Shown: piece by piece, positions 25,562 to 34,696 of the stretch
Position numbering within the stretch: the first letter of the stretch is position 1
Layout: each line of letters opens with the position of its first letter
NCBI GenBank assembly: GCA_016125075.1
Contig: WGMO01000026.1
Location: 62,001 to 126,000, forward strand
Length of the DNA stretch: 64,000 bases
Direction of reading: 5' to 3'
Source of the DNA: Terrimonas sp.
Lineage (GTDB): Bacteria > Bacteroidota > Bacteroidia > Chitinophagales > Chitinophagaceae
Notes under the pieces: generated by a model
Told to the model about the DNA's origin: nothing
What the model saw: the letters and a program-made list of their open reading frames with translations, nothing else
Databases searched by the model: none
Translations under genes and position numbers: made by a program

Positions 25562-27730
25562 TTACCGTACAAGTTTTAATTCATTGATGATATTGGTGGC
25601 ACCACCCAGTTTGTCGATACACCATAATACATACCGCACATCCACACAGATGGTCCTGTTCAGGTCCTTATCGAAGGCAATCTTATGACTCAGGGCCTCG
25701 TAATTGCCGTCAAAGGCCAGCCCGATCAGGTTGCCATTTCCGTCAATAACAGGGGAACCTGAATTGCCGCCGGTGATATCATTGGTCGTAATAAAATTAA
25801 TGACCAGGTCCTTCCGGAGCTTGTCAGCATATTGACCAAAATCTTTTTTCTTCAGCAATTCGATCTGCCGGGCCGGCAGGTCAAATTCATAGTCACCTGC
25901 AATATATTTTTCAAGGATGCCTTTTGAAGTTGTTACATAGTCATAAAATACCGCATCCCTTGGGCGATATGATTTTACGTTGCCATAACTGACCCTCATG
26001 GTAAAAGTGGCATCCGGATACATCTTTTTGGCCTTGACCGGATCCATTTCCATGATCCCTTTGAGGTATAACCTTCCCAATTCATTATTGGCATTATTGA
26101 AGGCCCTGAATTTTGGGAGGTATTTACTGACATAATTATTGATAAAGGCCGAAGCCTGTGCGTAAGCCGGGTCGTTTTGCAGGGTATTGGCATCCGGCCG
26201 ATCCACAAATGCTTTCCACTTGGCATCGTCCAGGATGATCGTATTGGCAAATACATCGGCAGCATATTTTTTAAAGGTCGCTTCATCATCCAGTTTTCCG
26301 TATTTGTCCTTAAGGCCATAATAAAAACCGGAAGGATGCTGGTCTTTATCAATATTATTATAATACATCATTGTAACAGCGGCCAGTATTTGCTCATCCG
26401 AGATCCTGTTCTCTTCTTTCAGGAAAGATGCTCTTTCTTCACTGGCAGCCTCAATCGCTTTTTTGACATCCGCCTGGGTTTTGCCGGGTTGTACCAATGC
26501 GGTCTCCACCTGTTGCAGGCTGGATGCAAATGCCAGTAAGGGAGAGCCAAAAATCCCTTCGTTCATATAGACCCGGTTTTTGGAATAAGGTCTCCAGGCT
26601 GCATAAGCCTTTTCCCAGTCACTCAGGATATTTTCATATTCAGGTTTGCCCATGGCCCATTTCTCAAACGCTTCTTCCGCCTTTTTCTTTTGCCCGTAAA
26701 CATCATACTTGATCAGTTGTTTTGTTTCGCCGTCATAGAACTTCCAGTAATTGGCGATGCCGGCATAACTGGATGCGAGTTGTAATTTGATGGCGGGGTC
26801 CTTTTTCATCTGCTCAAACATATATTTTAACCTGACGTCGCGTAACTCCACAAGGGTGGGGTTATCGATTTCGATTTTCTGTTTGATGCCATAAGAGGTT
26901 TCATAGCGGTTGGTGCTGCCGGGGTATCCGTAAATCATGGCATAGTCGCCATCCTTATATCCTTTTAAAGACACCGGCAGGTACCATTTTGGTTTGAGCG
27001 GAACATTATCGGCGCTGAAACGGGCGGGCTTTCCATCCTTGCTCATGTATACGCGAAAAATAGAGTAGTCGCCTGTATGTCTTGGCCATTCCCAGTTATC
27101 GGTATCACCTCCGAATTTGCCGACGCTTTCTGGTGGCGCTCCCACCAACCTGACATCCCGGTAACGCTGGTACACAAATACCAGGAACTGGTTGCTCTTA
27201 AATAAAGGACTGATCCTGGCTTCAATATCGTTTTCAGGATCGGAGAATTTTTCATTCAGGCGGCTCAGCACCCTCGATTGTGCCTGGGCTCTTTCAGCAC
27301 CTGTTAATCCTTTCAGCGAATCAAGCACCTGTGAAGTCACATCTTCAATCTTTAATAAAAACTGAACAGAGAGGTTGCCTCCGGGAATTTCCTCTCCCAT
27401 GTTCCTGGCATAAAACCCGTCGCGCAGGTAATTATGGTCCAAAGTGCTGTTGCCGGCAATAACACTATAGCCGCAGTGGTGATTGGTAAAAACCAGACCC
27501 TGCGGACTGACAATCTCACCCGTACATCCACCGCCAAAAATGACGATCGCATCCTTGATAGATGCCTTATTGATGCTGTACAGTTGTTCCTTGGTCAGCT
27601 TTAAGCCTCTTTTCACCATATCATTATACACCTGCTGACCCAATAAAAGTGGCAGCCACATGCCCTCATCTGCAAATGATTTGAAGAAAAAGATAAATCC
27701 AAAAAACAGGGATAACATAATTTTTTTCAT
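25562..27730 (-). CDS. S46 family dipeptidyl peptidase (DPP7/DPP11-like)
   Basis: A 722-aa exported serine peptidase of family S46. I start at MKKIMLSLFF (27730), where the signal peptide begins, rather than at the longer frame start. The trypsin-like halves show the catalytic His in NHHCGY (84-85), the Asp region GGDTDNWEWPRHTGDYSIFR, and the nucleophile Ser657 in GGNSGSPV; an alpha-helical cap lies between. Periplasmic S46 enzymes cut dipeptides from peptide N-termini and feed amino acid catabolism in Bacteroidota. Whether it prefers hydrophobic or acidic P1 residues needs the specificity residue near the C-terminus, which I do not assign. A strong terminator follows. Confidence 0.92.
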   Translation of the reverse strand: MKKIMLSLFFGFIFFFKSFADEGMWLPLLLGQQVYNDMVKRGLKLTKEQLYSINKASIKDAIVIFGGGCTGEIVSPQGLVFTNHHCGYSVIAGNSTLDHNYLRDGFYARNMGEEIPGGNLSVQFLLKIEDVTSQVLDSLKGLTGAERAQAQSRVLSRLNEKFSDPENDIEARISPLFKSNQFLVFVYQRYRDVRLVGAPPESVGKFGGDTDNWEWPRHTGDYSIFRVYMSKDGKPARFSADNVPLKPKWYLPVSLKGYKDGDYAMIYGYPGSTNRYETSYGIKQKIEIDNPTLVELRDVRLKYMFEQMKKDPAIKLQLASSYAGIANYWKFYDGETKQLIKYDVYGQKKKAEEAFEKWAMGKPEYENILSDWEKAYAAWRPYSKNRVYMNEGIFGSPLLAFASSLQQVETALVQPGKTQADVKKAIEAASEERASFLKEENRISDEQILAAVTMMYYNNIDKDQHPSGFYYGLKDKYGKLDDEATFKKYAADVFANTIILDDAKWKAFVDRPDANTLQNDPAYAQASAFINNYVSKYLPKFRAFNNANNELGRLYLKGIMEMDPVKAKKMYPDATFTMRVSYGNVKSYRPRDAVFYDYVTTSKGILEKYIAGDYEFDLPARQIELLKKKDFGQYADKLRKDLVINFITTNDITGGNSGSPVIDGNGNLIGLAFDGNYEALSHKIAFDKDLNRTICVDVRYVLWCIDKLGGATNIINELKLVR

Positions 27731-27901
27731 CTGTTTGTTATTTTGATGTTTCGGAAAGAAAATAATTGACAAAATATTCACCAGTTGGGTTGAACCGGAG
27801 TTTTTTTATCATGGAGCCCTCATGGGGCTTCTGTACAAACAAACCTACTACAAAACCAATGAAAAAGAGTCTAAAAAAATAACAAAAATGCCTGATTAAA
27901 A

Positions 27902-28900
27902 TCAGTTGTTTTCATTCAGGGTATTCCACATCAGGTCTTTCAATTGCATCAGGCCTTTTCCCGCCACAGAGGAGATGAAAACGCAGGGTATATTTTCCGG
28001 TAATTCAGATTGTATGGCTTTCATCAGTTCTTCATCCAGCATATCGCTTTTGCTGATGGCGATGATGAATTTTTTTTGCAAAAGCTCAGGATTGAATTCT
28101 TTGAGCTCATGAAAAAGAATATTGAATTCTTCCAGGTGGTCCTTACTGTCCGCAGGTATCACAAAGAGCAGGATCGAATTCCTTTCAATATGCCTGAGAA
28201 ACCGGTGACCCAGTCCCTTGCCTTCGGCAGCCCCTTCTATGATTCCCGGCAAATCGGCAACACAGAAGCTTTTTCCATCCCGGTATTCTACAATGCCCAA
28301 TTGCGGATTGAGGGTGGTAAAAGCGTAATCGGCAATTTTCGGTTTGGCAGCGGTAATGACGGAAAGGAGGGTAGACTTTCCGGCATTCGGGAAACCCACA
28401 AGGCCCACATCGGCAAGCACCTTCAATTCTAAAACTTTCCATCCTTCCACTCCGGGCTCACCGGGTTGGGCATAATCCGGTGCCTGGTTAGTGGCGGTGG
28501 CAAAATTTGAATTCCCTAAACCTCCTTTTCCACCCCGTAACCAAATTATCTCTTGCCCTTCTTCCAGGATTTCCGCTTCTTTTTCTCCCGTTTCTTCATT
28601 AAAAACGATGGTACCCAGGGGTACTTCGATGATGATATCCTTTCCATCTTTCCCGGTCATATTATTCTTTTGCCCGTTGGCACCGTTTTCCGCCAGCACA
28701 TTTTTATGATACCGGAGATGAAGCAATGTCCAGAGGTTTGAATTTCCTTTTAAGATGATATGTCCGCCTCGTCCGCCATCCCCACCGTCAGGCCCTGCTT
28801 TCGGGTTATATTTAGTACGGGCAAAGTGCTTACTGCCGGCACCGCCGTGCCCGCTTCTGCAGAAAACTCTTATCTGGTCGACAAAATTACTTTTCTCCAC
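27902..28900 (-). CDS. obgE: GTPase ObgE/CgtA
   Basis: A 332-aa Obg GTPase. The N-terminal Gly-rich OBG domain (1-158) carries [11 protein letters not shown]; the G domain has G1 GFPNAGKST near 166, G3 [16 protein letters not shown], and SKSD as G4. Obg binds the 50S ribosomal subunit and acts in ribosome assembly and stress response. It lacks the extra C-terminal domain of some homologues. The start is GTG at 28900; the next codons ENKSNFVD-like match the usual FVD start of the OBG fold, and the nearby ATG is out of frame. It lies 171 bp upstream of the S46 gene on the same strand, probably a separate unit. Confidence 0.93.
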   Translation of the reverse strand: MEKSNFVDQIRVFCRSGHGGAGSKHFARTKYNPKAGPDGGDGGRGGHIILKGNSNLWTLLHLRYHKNVLAENGANGQKNNMTGKDGKDIIIEVPLGTIVFNEETGEKEAEILEEGQEIIWLRGGKGGLGNSNFATATNQAPDYAQPGEPGVEGWKVLELKVLADVGLVGFPNAGKSTLLSVITAAKPKIADYAFTTLNPQLGIVEYRDGKSFCVADLPGIIEGAAEGKGLGHRFLRHIERNSILLFVIPADSKDHLEEFNILFHELKEFNPELLQKKFIIAISKSDMLDEELMKAIQSELPENIPCVFISSVAGKGLMQLKDLMWNTLNENN

Positions 28901-28958
28901 ATTAATTTTTTTGCAACGAATGGCAAAGATAGATTGTCATATCTGTAAATAGTTGTGT

Positions 28959-29303
28959 ATGAAGTTTATTTTATTCTTTTTCCTGACGGTTATGATGTCA
29001 GCCTCACAATGTAAAAAGGCTAAACCCGAAATGGTTCCTTCCTGTATTCAGCAAAGGATTGAATCCATTAAGGCCCAGCCCAAATGGAACCCGCCTGCTC
29101 AGGTGGACGAATATGAATACCAGGGGCAGAAAGTATACCTTTTTACCAGCGATTGTTGTGACCAGTATATCCAGGCTTTGGATGGCAGCTGCAACTATAT
29201 CTGTTCACCTTCCGGTGGTATCACGGGCGGGGGTGATGGCAAATGCACTGATTTTTACAAGGAGGCAAAGCATATCCGCCTTATTTGGCGGGATGAGCGA
29301 TAA
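28959..29303 (+). CDS. small cysteine-rich lipoprotein of unknown function
   Basis: A 114-aa protein with a short signal and a likely lipobox Cys18 (MSASQCKK). The mature part has six further cysteines, in PSC, SDCCDQY, GSCNYIC and GKC, which suggests disulfide bonds or metal binding. It contains GGITGGGDGKC before a basic C-terminus. I recognise a resemblance to small Bacteroidota lipoproteins of the DUF6970 type but cannot confirm it. The start at ATG 28959 is preferred over an in-frame TTG six bases upstream. It is divergent from obgE and ends in a GC-rich terminator. Confidence 0.7.
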   Translation: MKFILFFFLTVMMSASQCKKAKPEMVPSCIQQRIESIKAQPKWNPPAQVDEYEYQGQKVYLFTSDCCDQYIQALDGSCNYICSPSGGITGGGDGKCTDFYKEAKHIRLIWRDER

Positions 29304-29309
29304 AATAAA

Positions 29310-29331
29310 CGCCGGCCTTACGGGGCCGGCG
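29310..29331 (+). terminator. intrinsic terminator after small lipoprotein gene
   Basis: CGCCGGCC (29310-29317) pairs with GGCCGGCG (29324-29331), followed by CTTTTA, directly after the stop codon. Confidence 0.75.
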
Positions 29332-29356
29332 CTTTTACCCTGCAGTAAATAATCAT

Positions 29357-30592
29357 TTATTGCACGATAAGCTTTTGTGTGAATACGGATAAGTTTTTCC
29401 GGTCTGTCACATTCACAAAATACACGCCGGCGGCCGTATTGGAAGCCAGGCTGAATTTTTCAGTCTGACCATTTCCGGCAATGCTGATCATTTTTCTTTG
29501 TATCAGTTTCCCGGTAATATCGGTTATTACCACCTGATAGTCACCAGTCTCCAATGTCCGGAGGTCCAGGATAAATGATTGATGGGTTACCGGATTGGGA
29601 TAAATTGAAATGGAGGCCGGGGCAGCCTTTATTTCCTGAATGATTTCCATTGTATTGCTGCCCTTCCTGGTGTCAAGGTAATTGCTGTTTGCCAGGTCAG
29701 AACTCCTGACCACTCCTGATGAAGGTTTAAAAATAGAGGCCGACCAGTTAGCCGGATCAATCAAAGCCCAGGCATCTGCGTAAACTGCGCTTCCAAGGAT
29801 GATCCTGCCCTCATCGTTTACAACTGCACCATTGGCGGTAAATCCTTCCGGTAATCCGCTGATACTTGCCAGGTGGGTAGCAGTTTTATGACGGATGTCC
29901 ACTTTAAATACGTGGTTGCGGGCGGAAATGATATAAAGATGACCGTCGTTATCGGCAATCATATCTCCGCCAAAACTGCTGTTACGGTCATGGATAGAAA
30001 ATGTGTTGCTGGCCGGATCGTCATTGATCGACCCCAGGTTTTCAATTTTGATATTCCTGGAAGTACTGAAGCGTATAAAGGTATTGCCATCATTACTCAC
30101 AGCATATCCCTCTCCCGTTGGGGTGATTACCATCCTGGTGATGATTTTACTTTCATCATTCTGCATATTGCCCAATCCGGTGAGGGGTTTATCCGTAACA
30201 TAAAACACCTGCATTGTTTTCAAATCAATATAACGGAGCTGGTCGATAAACATGGGTGTATACCAGATACGGTTATTCCGCTTGTCGTAGGCGGCAGCTG
30301 CTACACCGGTACTGAATGGCGCCTGGAGGTAATTACCATAGCGGGCATCCGCGATAGCTTTATAAGGTTTTTTTGTGGCAGCATCATAAGACAAAACACC
30401 CCAATCGCTGCCATTCAGCAACACTTCGCTGAATACGCCTGTCTTAGTATCCATCTTCCGCAAAGCATTCCAGCCGGCCCCGTCTTTTTGCATGTCGGTG
30501 ATGGCATACAGGAAATGATCGGATTGTGATCGGCAGGGCAGGTAGGAAAAAATAGCAACACATAAAAAGGCAATGGGTAAATTTTTTCTCAT
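29357..30592 (-). CDS. secreted beta-propeller-like protein with type IX sorting domain
   Basis: A 411-aa exported protein (signal peptide to about residue 24). Residues 25-325 contain repeated blade-like segments (YAITDMQKDGAGWNALRKMD, YDKRNNRIWYTPMF, IADNDGHLYIISARNHVFKVD) consistent with a beta-propeller, but no catalytic motif is evident. The last 80 residues are a T9SS type A sorting domain: SISIYPNPV, then GDYQVVITDITGKLIQ and AAGVYFVNVTDRKNLSVFTQKLIVQ. It should be carried to the surface or secreted by the gliding/Por machinery. The binding partner or function is unknown. It is downstream of the paaY gene on the same strand with a gap of about 95 bp. Confidence 0.82.
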   Translation of the reverse strand: MRKNLPIAFLCVAIFSYLPCRSQSDHFLYAITDMQKDGAGWNALRKMDTKTGVFSEVLLNGSDWGVLSYDAATKKPYKAIADARYGNYLQAPFSTGVAAAAYDKRNNRIWYTPMFIDQLRYIDLKTMQVFYVTDKPLTGLGNMQNDESKIITRMVITPTGEGYAVSNDGNTFIRFSTSRNIKIENLGSINDDPASNTFSIHDRNSSFGGDMIADNDGHLYIISARNHVFKVDIRHKTATHLASISGLPEGFTANGAVVNDEGRIILGSAVYADAWALIDPANWSASIFKPSSGVVRSSDLANSNYLDTRKGSNTMEIIQEIKAAPASISIYPNPVTHQSFILDLRTLETGDYQVVITDITGKLIQRKMISIAGNGQTEKFSLASNTAAGVYFVNVTDRKNLSVFTQKLIVQ

Positions 30593-30687
30593 AAAAGGGA
30601 GGTTTCAGGTTTGAACAATACAAAACAGTCCTTTTAAGTTACAAATATTTTCTGCAATGCCGTATTATTTTTGAAGGGCGGGCTTTC

Positions 30688-31272
30688 TTATTTTTCAAAG
30701 GGTTTATAGCTTGAAGCCGGTGGGTAATGATCCCCTTTCTCTTCCCGGAGCGGCTCACATTCTAACCAGCTATCAAACATATCTTTAGGAAGCTGCTGGT
30801 ATAATTTCGTGCCTTCTGTTTTCCAGGCTATCATATCATCACTTACTGATTTGATTATTTTCCCCGGGTTACCGGCCACCAAACTACGGCCGGGGATCAC
30901 TTCACCCTGTTTGATAAAACTAAGGGCTCCCACAATACATTCATCACCCAGTACCACATTGTCCATGATCACGGCATTCATACCCACCAGGCAATTCCTG
31001 CCGATCGTGGCGCCATGTATGATCGCTCCGTGCCCGATATGGGCTGACGCTTTTAATAAGACGGTGACACCGGGAAACATATGGATCGTACAGTTTTCCT
31101 GCACATTGCACCCGTCTTCGAGGATAATCCGGCCCCAGTCGCCCCGGAGGGCTGCCCCGGGGCCGACATAGCAGTCCTTCCCGATGATCACATTTCCGGT
31201 TACAGCTGCCTGTGGGTGTATGAATGATGATGCATCAATAACAGGTCTTTTCCCTTTGAAAGAATAAATCAT
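30688..31272 (-). CDS. paaY: PaaY-type gamma-carbonic anhydrase/thioesterase family protein
   Basis: A 194-aa left-handed beta-helix (hexapeptide repeat) protein. The phrases GPGAALRGDWGRIILEDGCNVQENC, HIGHGAIIHGATIGRNC and GNPGKIIK closely resemble PaaY of phenylacetate clusters, and the metal-binding His residues sit in IHMFPG, HIGHGAIIH. PaaY is a trimeric gamma-carbonic-anhydrase fold protein reported to act as a CoA-thioester hydrolase that relieves toxic dead-end intermediates. The C-terminal helix (YQQLPKDMFDSWLECEPLREE) fits PaaY rather than generic carbonic anhydrases. It closes the second paa block (paaG, paaI, membrane protein, paaY) on the minus strand. Confidence 0.82.
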   Translation of the reverse strand: MIYSFKGKRPVIDASSFIHPQAAVTGNVIIGKDCYVGPGAALRGDWGRIILEDGCNVQENCTIHMFPGVTVLLKASAHIGHGAIIHGATIGRNCLVGMNAVIMDNVVLGDECIVGALSFIKQGEVIPGRSLVAGNPGKIIKSVSDDMIAWKTEGTKLYQQLPKDMFDSWLECEPLREEKGDHYPPASSYKPFEK

Positions 31273-31293
31273 AAGCTCCCAATTAACCTTCTT

Positions 31294-32046
31294 TTATTCC
31301 GGCGCAACTTCTGTTACCGGTTTTTTATACTTAGGCCCTCTTGTAATCCGGTTGATGACCAGGATGAAGCCAATTACTATACCAGCTGTTCCTAATAATG
31401 CCAGGGCGATGGCGGCCCCATCCGAACCGTTACAGGAAAGGGAACAGGCCAATGCGGCAACAAGGTATAGTAAACCCAATGCTGCGATAATGGCTAAAAT
31501 AATCAGGCCCGCATTGGCAGCGGTATCTTTGTTACCGGTAAGTTTGGCTTTTGCATAGATCCCGAGCTGATGTTTGAATTCCTTTTTCAGGATTCTTTTT
31601 TCTGTTCTTGTCAGGGTGCTTTTATCACGGTGCTCCAGGGAAGCCAGGATCTCTTCTGCCGTAGGATGATCCTTTTTGGGTTTGAGACTGCTGGTATAGG
31701 CAGCATAGATCTTTGCGGAAAAACTGTTTTCGCCGGGTGAATAATTATTGCTGATGGCGGTCATCATCAGGAAACTGAGTAAGGCCAGCGAAAAATCCAG
31801 TCCTTTCCGCCACTGATAAAACTTGTTTTTTGAAATGGGCTGATGGCCTTTTGCAGGATAGATAAACGCGGTAACCCAAAACAATCCGACAAACAGGAAT
31901 AATAAAGGTTCCGGGAAGATGACATCGATATCTGCCAGACCCGAACCAATATACCAGGCGAGAAGAAAAAGTGCCAGATGGCCGCCAATAATAATGACGC
32001 GTGATTTACATGGGTTTCTTTTAGCCCAGAAAGACAGCTTTCTCAT
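31294..32046 (-). CDS. membrane protein of unknown function within the paa region
   Basis: A 250-aa protein I cannot assign. It has about five membrane segments: near 18-36, 43-62, 85-103, 178-198 and 208-233. Between the third and fourth lies a soluble basic stretch (HRDKSTLTRTEKRILKKEFKHQLG), probably helical. It is sandwiched between paaI (21 bp away) and paaY (21 bp away) on the same strand, so it is likely cotranscribed with them. Nothing in the sequence links it to aromatic catabolism directly; a transporter role is conceivable but the helix count is low. Confidence 0.6.
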   Translation of the reverse strand: MRKLSFWAKRNPCKSRVIIIGGHLALFLLAWYIGSGLADIDVIFPEPLLFLFVGLFWVTAFIYPAKGHQPISKNKFYQWRKGLDFSLALLSFLMMTAISNNYSPGENSFSAKIYAAYTSSLKPKKDHPTAEEILASLEHRDKSTLTRTEKRILKKEFKHQLGIYAKAKLTGNKDTAANAGLIILAIIAALGLLYLVAALACSLSCNGSDGAAIALALLGTAGIVIGFILVINRITRGPKYKKPVTEVAPE

Positions 32047-32067
32047 GATGGTTAGTTTTAGTGGTGA

Positions 32068-32493
32068 TTAATTGTCAACCAGGGTTTTCCCGGTCCGAAA
32101 ACAGGTACCCTTAAACAAAGCTACAGTATGATCATGCTGATTGTAAATATTAATTTGGTAGAGCCCTGTGGACCGGCCATTGTGCAGTTCTTTTGCTTCG
32201 GCGGTGAGGATATCACCTATATGGACCGGTTTTATGAAATTGATGGCGGTGTCAAGTGCCACAGATAAGTTATTACGGTTGTTACAGGCGAAGGCGAAGG
32301 CGCTGTCAGCAAGGGAAAAGGCAATCCCTCCGTGAACGATCCCAAAACCATTGATCATTTCTTTTCTTACCGTCATCCTGATCTTGCTGTATCCTACCTT
32401 TATCTCCAGAACATCAATGCCCAGCCATTGCGAAAAAAGGTCATGCTCCATCATGTGGGATACCACTTTTTTGGCGGCTTCATCGTTCTGCAT
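32068..32493 (-). CDS. paaI: hotdog-fold phenylacetyl-CoA thioesterase PaaI
   Basis: A 141-aa hotdog thioesterase. Landmarks are GFGIVHGGIAFSLADSAFAFACN (shown over about 53-75) with the catalytic Asp, SVALDTAINFIKPVHIGD and TGLYQINIYNQ. PaaI hydrolyses hydroxyphenylacetyl-CoA intermediates that cannot proceed down the pathway. I start at MQNDEAAKKV (32493) by comparison with family length (about 140 aa). An ATG at 32553 overlaps the paaG stop as ATGA and would add 20 residues; translational coupling makes it a real alternative. It is directly downstream of paaG. Confidence 0.85.
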   Translation of the reverse strand: MQNDEAAKKVVSHMMEHDLFSQWLGIDVLEIKVGYSKIRMTVRKEMINGFGIVHGGIAFSLADSAFAFACNNRNNLSVALDTAINFIKPVHIGDILTAEAKELHNGRSTGLYQINIYNQHDHTVALFKGTCFRTGKTLVDN

Positions 32494-32549
32494 ACTAATC
32501 TTTTTAAAGGTTGGTGCGAAAATACTCGGTCCCTGCTCCATATACAGGA

Positions 32550-33326
32550 TCATTCTCCCTTGAAGCTCGGGATTCTTTTTTCCAAAAAAGCGGCTACTCC
32601 TTCTTTGAAATCGGCAGTCGCGGCAGCCCACTGCTGTAATTTGTCTTCATTGTGTAACTGCTCATAAATCGTGTGCGTACTGCTCCATTGCAGGGCCTTT
32701 TTTGTAAAGGCCAGCCCCATAGTGGGCATATTGGCCAGTTTGCGGGCCATTTCCTGCACGGTGACCTCAAACTGGTCATCATCGATGCACTGATAGATCA
32801 TACCCATCCTCTCGGCTTCTGTGGCTGAAATTTTATCGCCCAGCATCATCAGGGCCGTCGCTTTTTGCCAGCCTATCAACCGGGGTAAAAAGAAAGTCCC
32901 GCCACTGTCTGGTATTAAACCAATTTTTGAAAAGGCCTGGATGAATACAGCCGACCTGGTAGCTACAATGATATCACAGCAAAGCGGTATGTTGGCACCG
33001 GCTCCGGCCGCAACCCCATTGATAGCTGCCACCACGGGTTTCTTCAGTTCCCTTATCTTGATGATGATCGGGTTAAAATGTTCGCTGAGGATGCGTCGCA
33101 TACCCGGCCCTTCCGGGTCCACGACTTCAGCGAGGTCCTGTCCGGCAGAAAAAGCTTTTCCGTTACCGGTCAGAACAACACACCGTATTGATTTATCCTC
33201 TTTACACAGATCTAATTTTTCCTGCACCAACAGGGACATTTCCCTGTTGAAAGCATTCATTTTTTCGGGCCGGTTTAAAGTGATGATGGCTACACCTTCC
33301 TGTACGTCAAATAATACTACACTCAT
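32550..33326 (-). CDS. paaG: enoyl-CoA hydratase/isomerase PaaG
   Basis: A 258-aa crotonase-fold protein. The oxyanion-hole segments GKAFSAGQDLAE and AAINGVAAGAGANIPLCCDI are clear, with IPDSGGTFFLPRLIG and a C-terminal AFLEKRIPSFKGE typical of PaaG (PaaG ends in F.GR/KG-like tails). In phenylacetate breakdown PaaG isomerises ring-1,2-epoxyphenylacetyl-CoA to the oxepin. The motif order separates it only partly from PaaF-type hydratases, but the glycine-rich SGGTFFLPRL favours PaaG. It is followed by paaI, with possible ATGA overlap, and preceded by a Gfo/Idh/MocA gene 22 bp upstream. Confidence 0.82.
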   Translation of the reverse strand: MSVVLFDVQEGVAIITLNRPEKMNAFNREMSLLVQEKLDLCKEDKSIRCVVLTGNGKAFSAGQDLAEVVDPEGPGMRRILSEHFNPIIIKIRELKKPVVAAINGVAAGAGANIPLCCDIIVATRSAVFIQAFSKIGLIPDSGGTFFLPRLIGWQKATALMMLGDKISATEAERMGMIYQCIDDDQFEVTVQEMARKLANMPTMGLAFTKKALQWSSTHTIYEQLHNEDKLQQWAAATADFKEGVAAFLEKRIPSFKGE

Positions 33327-33348
33327 TGATGTTGCTATTTATTGCAAG

Positions 33349-34686
33349 TTAGAAATATTTTGTTACGCCGGGTTTTGCGACCGGATACCAGCCTTCATCA
33401 TCCGGCAGGACGGGCGGCAAAGCGTTCCAGTCATATTTAGCCGGTGCAAGACTGATCCCGGAATTGATGACTTTCTCCCATTCCATCACCTGGCCGGAAT
33501 AAGTCGCCATCCTTCCCATAACTGAGGTCATGGTGCTTTTGGCACCCCGTTCGGCGTCTGCAAACTTGAATTCCCCCTTTGCTACGGCAGCAAATAATTC
33601 ATCATGCTCGGTTTGGTAAGGATTGTTTTCTTTTTCCTTATCGAACTGGAATAGAACCTTTCCATTATGATCTTTAATATGAGCGGCTCCACAGAATATT
33701 TTTCCTTTTGTGCCTACCAATAACTCATCCACTTTGCTCATGGTACCGGGTATATGCCGGCACTGGCTGTTTAAAACGGATCCATCAGCATAATGGAATT
33801 CTACAAAATGATGATCAAAGATCTCTCCGTTGTCTTTTCCTTTCCGCACCTCCCGGCCTCCCATGCCCTGTGCCTTTACCGGGTACATGCCCTTGAACCA
33901 GTTGATCACATCAATATTATGGATATGCTGTTCGTTGATATGGTCGCCGCAGAGCCAGTTAAAATAATACCAGTTGCGCATCTGGTATTCCATCTCCGTT
34001 TGGTTGTATTGTCTTTTTCTAACCCAAACCCCGTCGTTGTTCCACCAGGCCTGGGCAGAAACGATATCACCGATTAAATCCTTTTTTTCCAATAAAGCCC
34101 GATAGGAATTCTGGTAATGGCGCTGCAGACCCACCACCACATTCAGTTTTTTATTTTTAGCCATGACGGCGGCATCCAATACCCGCTTCACCCCGGCAGG
34201 GTCTACTGCCACGGGTTTTTCCATAAATACATGCTTACCCTGCGCTATGGCTTCTTCAAAATAAATGGGTCTGAACCCGGGAGGGGTGGCTAAAATCACC
34301 ACATCTGCCAGCGGGATGGCTTTTTTATACGCATCAAAACCGGTGAATTTCCTTTCTTCGGGTACATCAATCCTGCTCTTCAGGTTGCCTTTGGCGCCTG
34401 ACCAGTCTGAAATATCTTCGGCACTCAGGGTTTTCAGGCAATCATCCAGCCTGTCACGGAAGGCATCGGCAACCGCAACCAGTTTCACATTCTGTTTTGT
34501 CAGCAAGGCCTGCATCGTAGCGCCTGTGCCTCGTCCACCACAGCCGATCAATACAATTTTGATCGTATCATCTGCTCCGGAAAAAAAATTCATTTTTGAG
34601 ATCAACGGGGTGGTCATGATGCTCCCGGCAAGCATTGAACTGTTTTTGACAAAATCCCTGCGGGATGATTGGTTTGTTTTTTCCAT
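33349..34686 (-). CDS. Gfo/Idh/MocA family oxidoreductase, Tat-type signal
   Basis: A 445-aa exported oxidoreductase. It begins at ATG 34686 with a twin-arginine signal (SSRRDFVKNSSMLAGSIM); the upstream frame extension belongs to the neighbour's end. Rossmann landmarks are IVLIGCGGRGTGA, LVAVADAF, VVILATPPGFRP and HVFMEKPVAVDPAG; the C-terminal domain shows WYYFNWLCGDHINEQHIHNIDVINWF. It is only distantly similar to the gene at 22134-23471. It lies 10 bp downstream of the SUMF1-like gene and 22 bp upstream of paaG. Likely acts on a sugar or cyclitol in the periplasm; substrate unknown. Confidence 0.85.
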   Translation of the reverse strand: MEKTNQSSRRDFVKNSSMLAGSIMTTPLISKMNFFSGADDTIKIVLIGCGGRGTGATMQALLTKQNVKLVAVADAFRDRLDDCLKTLSAEDISDWSGAKGNLKSRIDVPEERKFTGFDAYKKAIPLADVVILATPPGFRPIYFEEAIAQGKHVFMEKPVAVDPAGVKRVLDAAVMAKNKKLNVVVGLQRHYQNSYRALLEKKDLIGDIVSAQAWWNNDGVWVRKRQYNQTEMEYQMRNWYYFNWLCGDHINEQHIHNIDVINWFKGMYPVKAQGMGGREVRKGKDNGEIFDHHFVEFHYADGSVLNSQCRHIPGTMSKVDELLVGTKGKIFCGAAHIKDHNGKVLFQFDKEKENNPYQTEHDELFAAVAKGEFKFADAERGAKSTMTSVMGRMATYSGQVMEWEKVINSGISLAPAKYDWNALPPVLPDDEGWYPVAKPGVTKYF

Positions 34687-34696
34687 GATGGTATTT

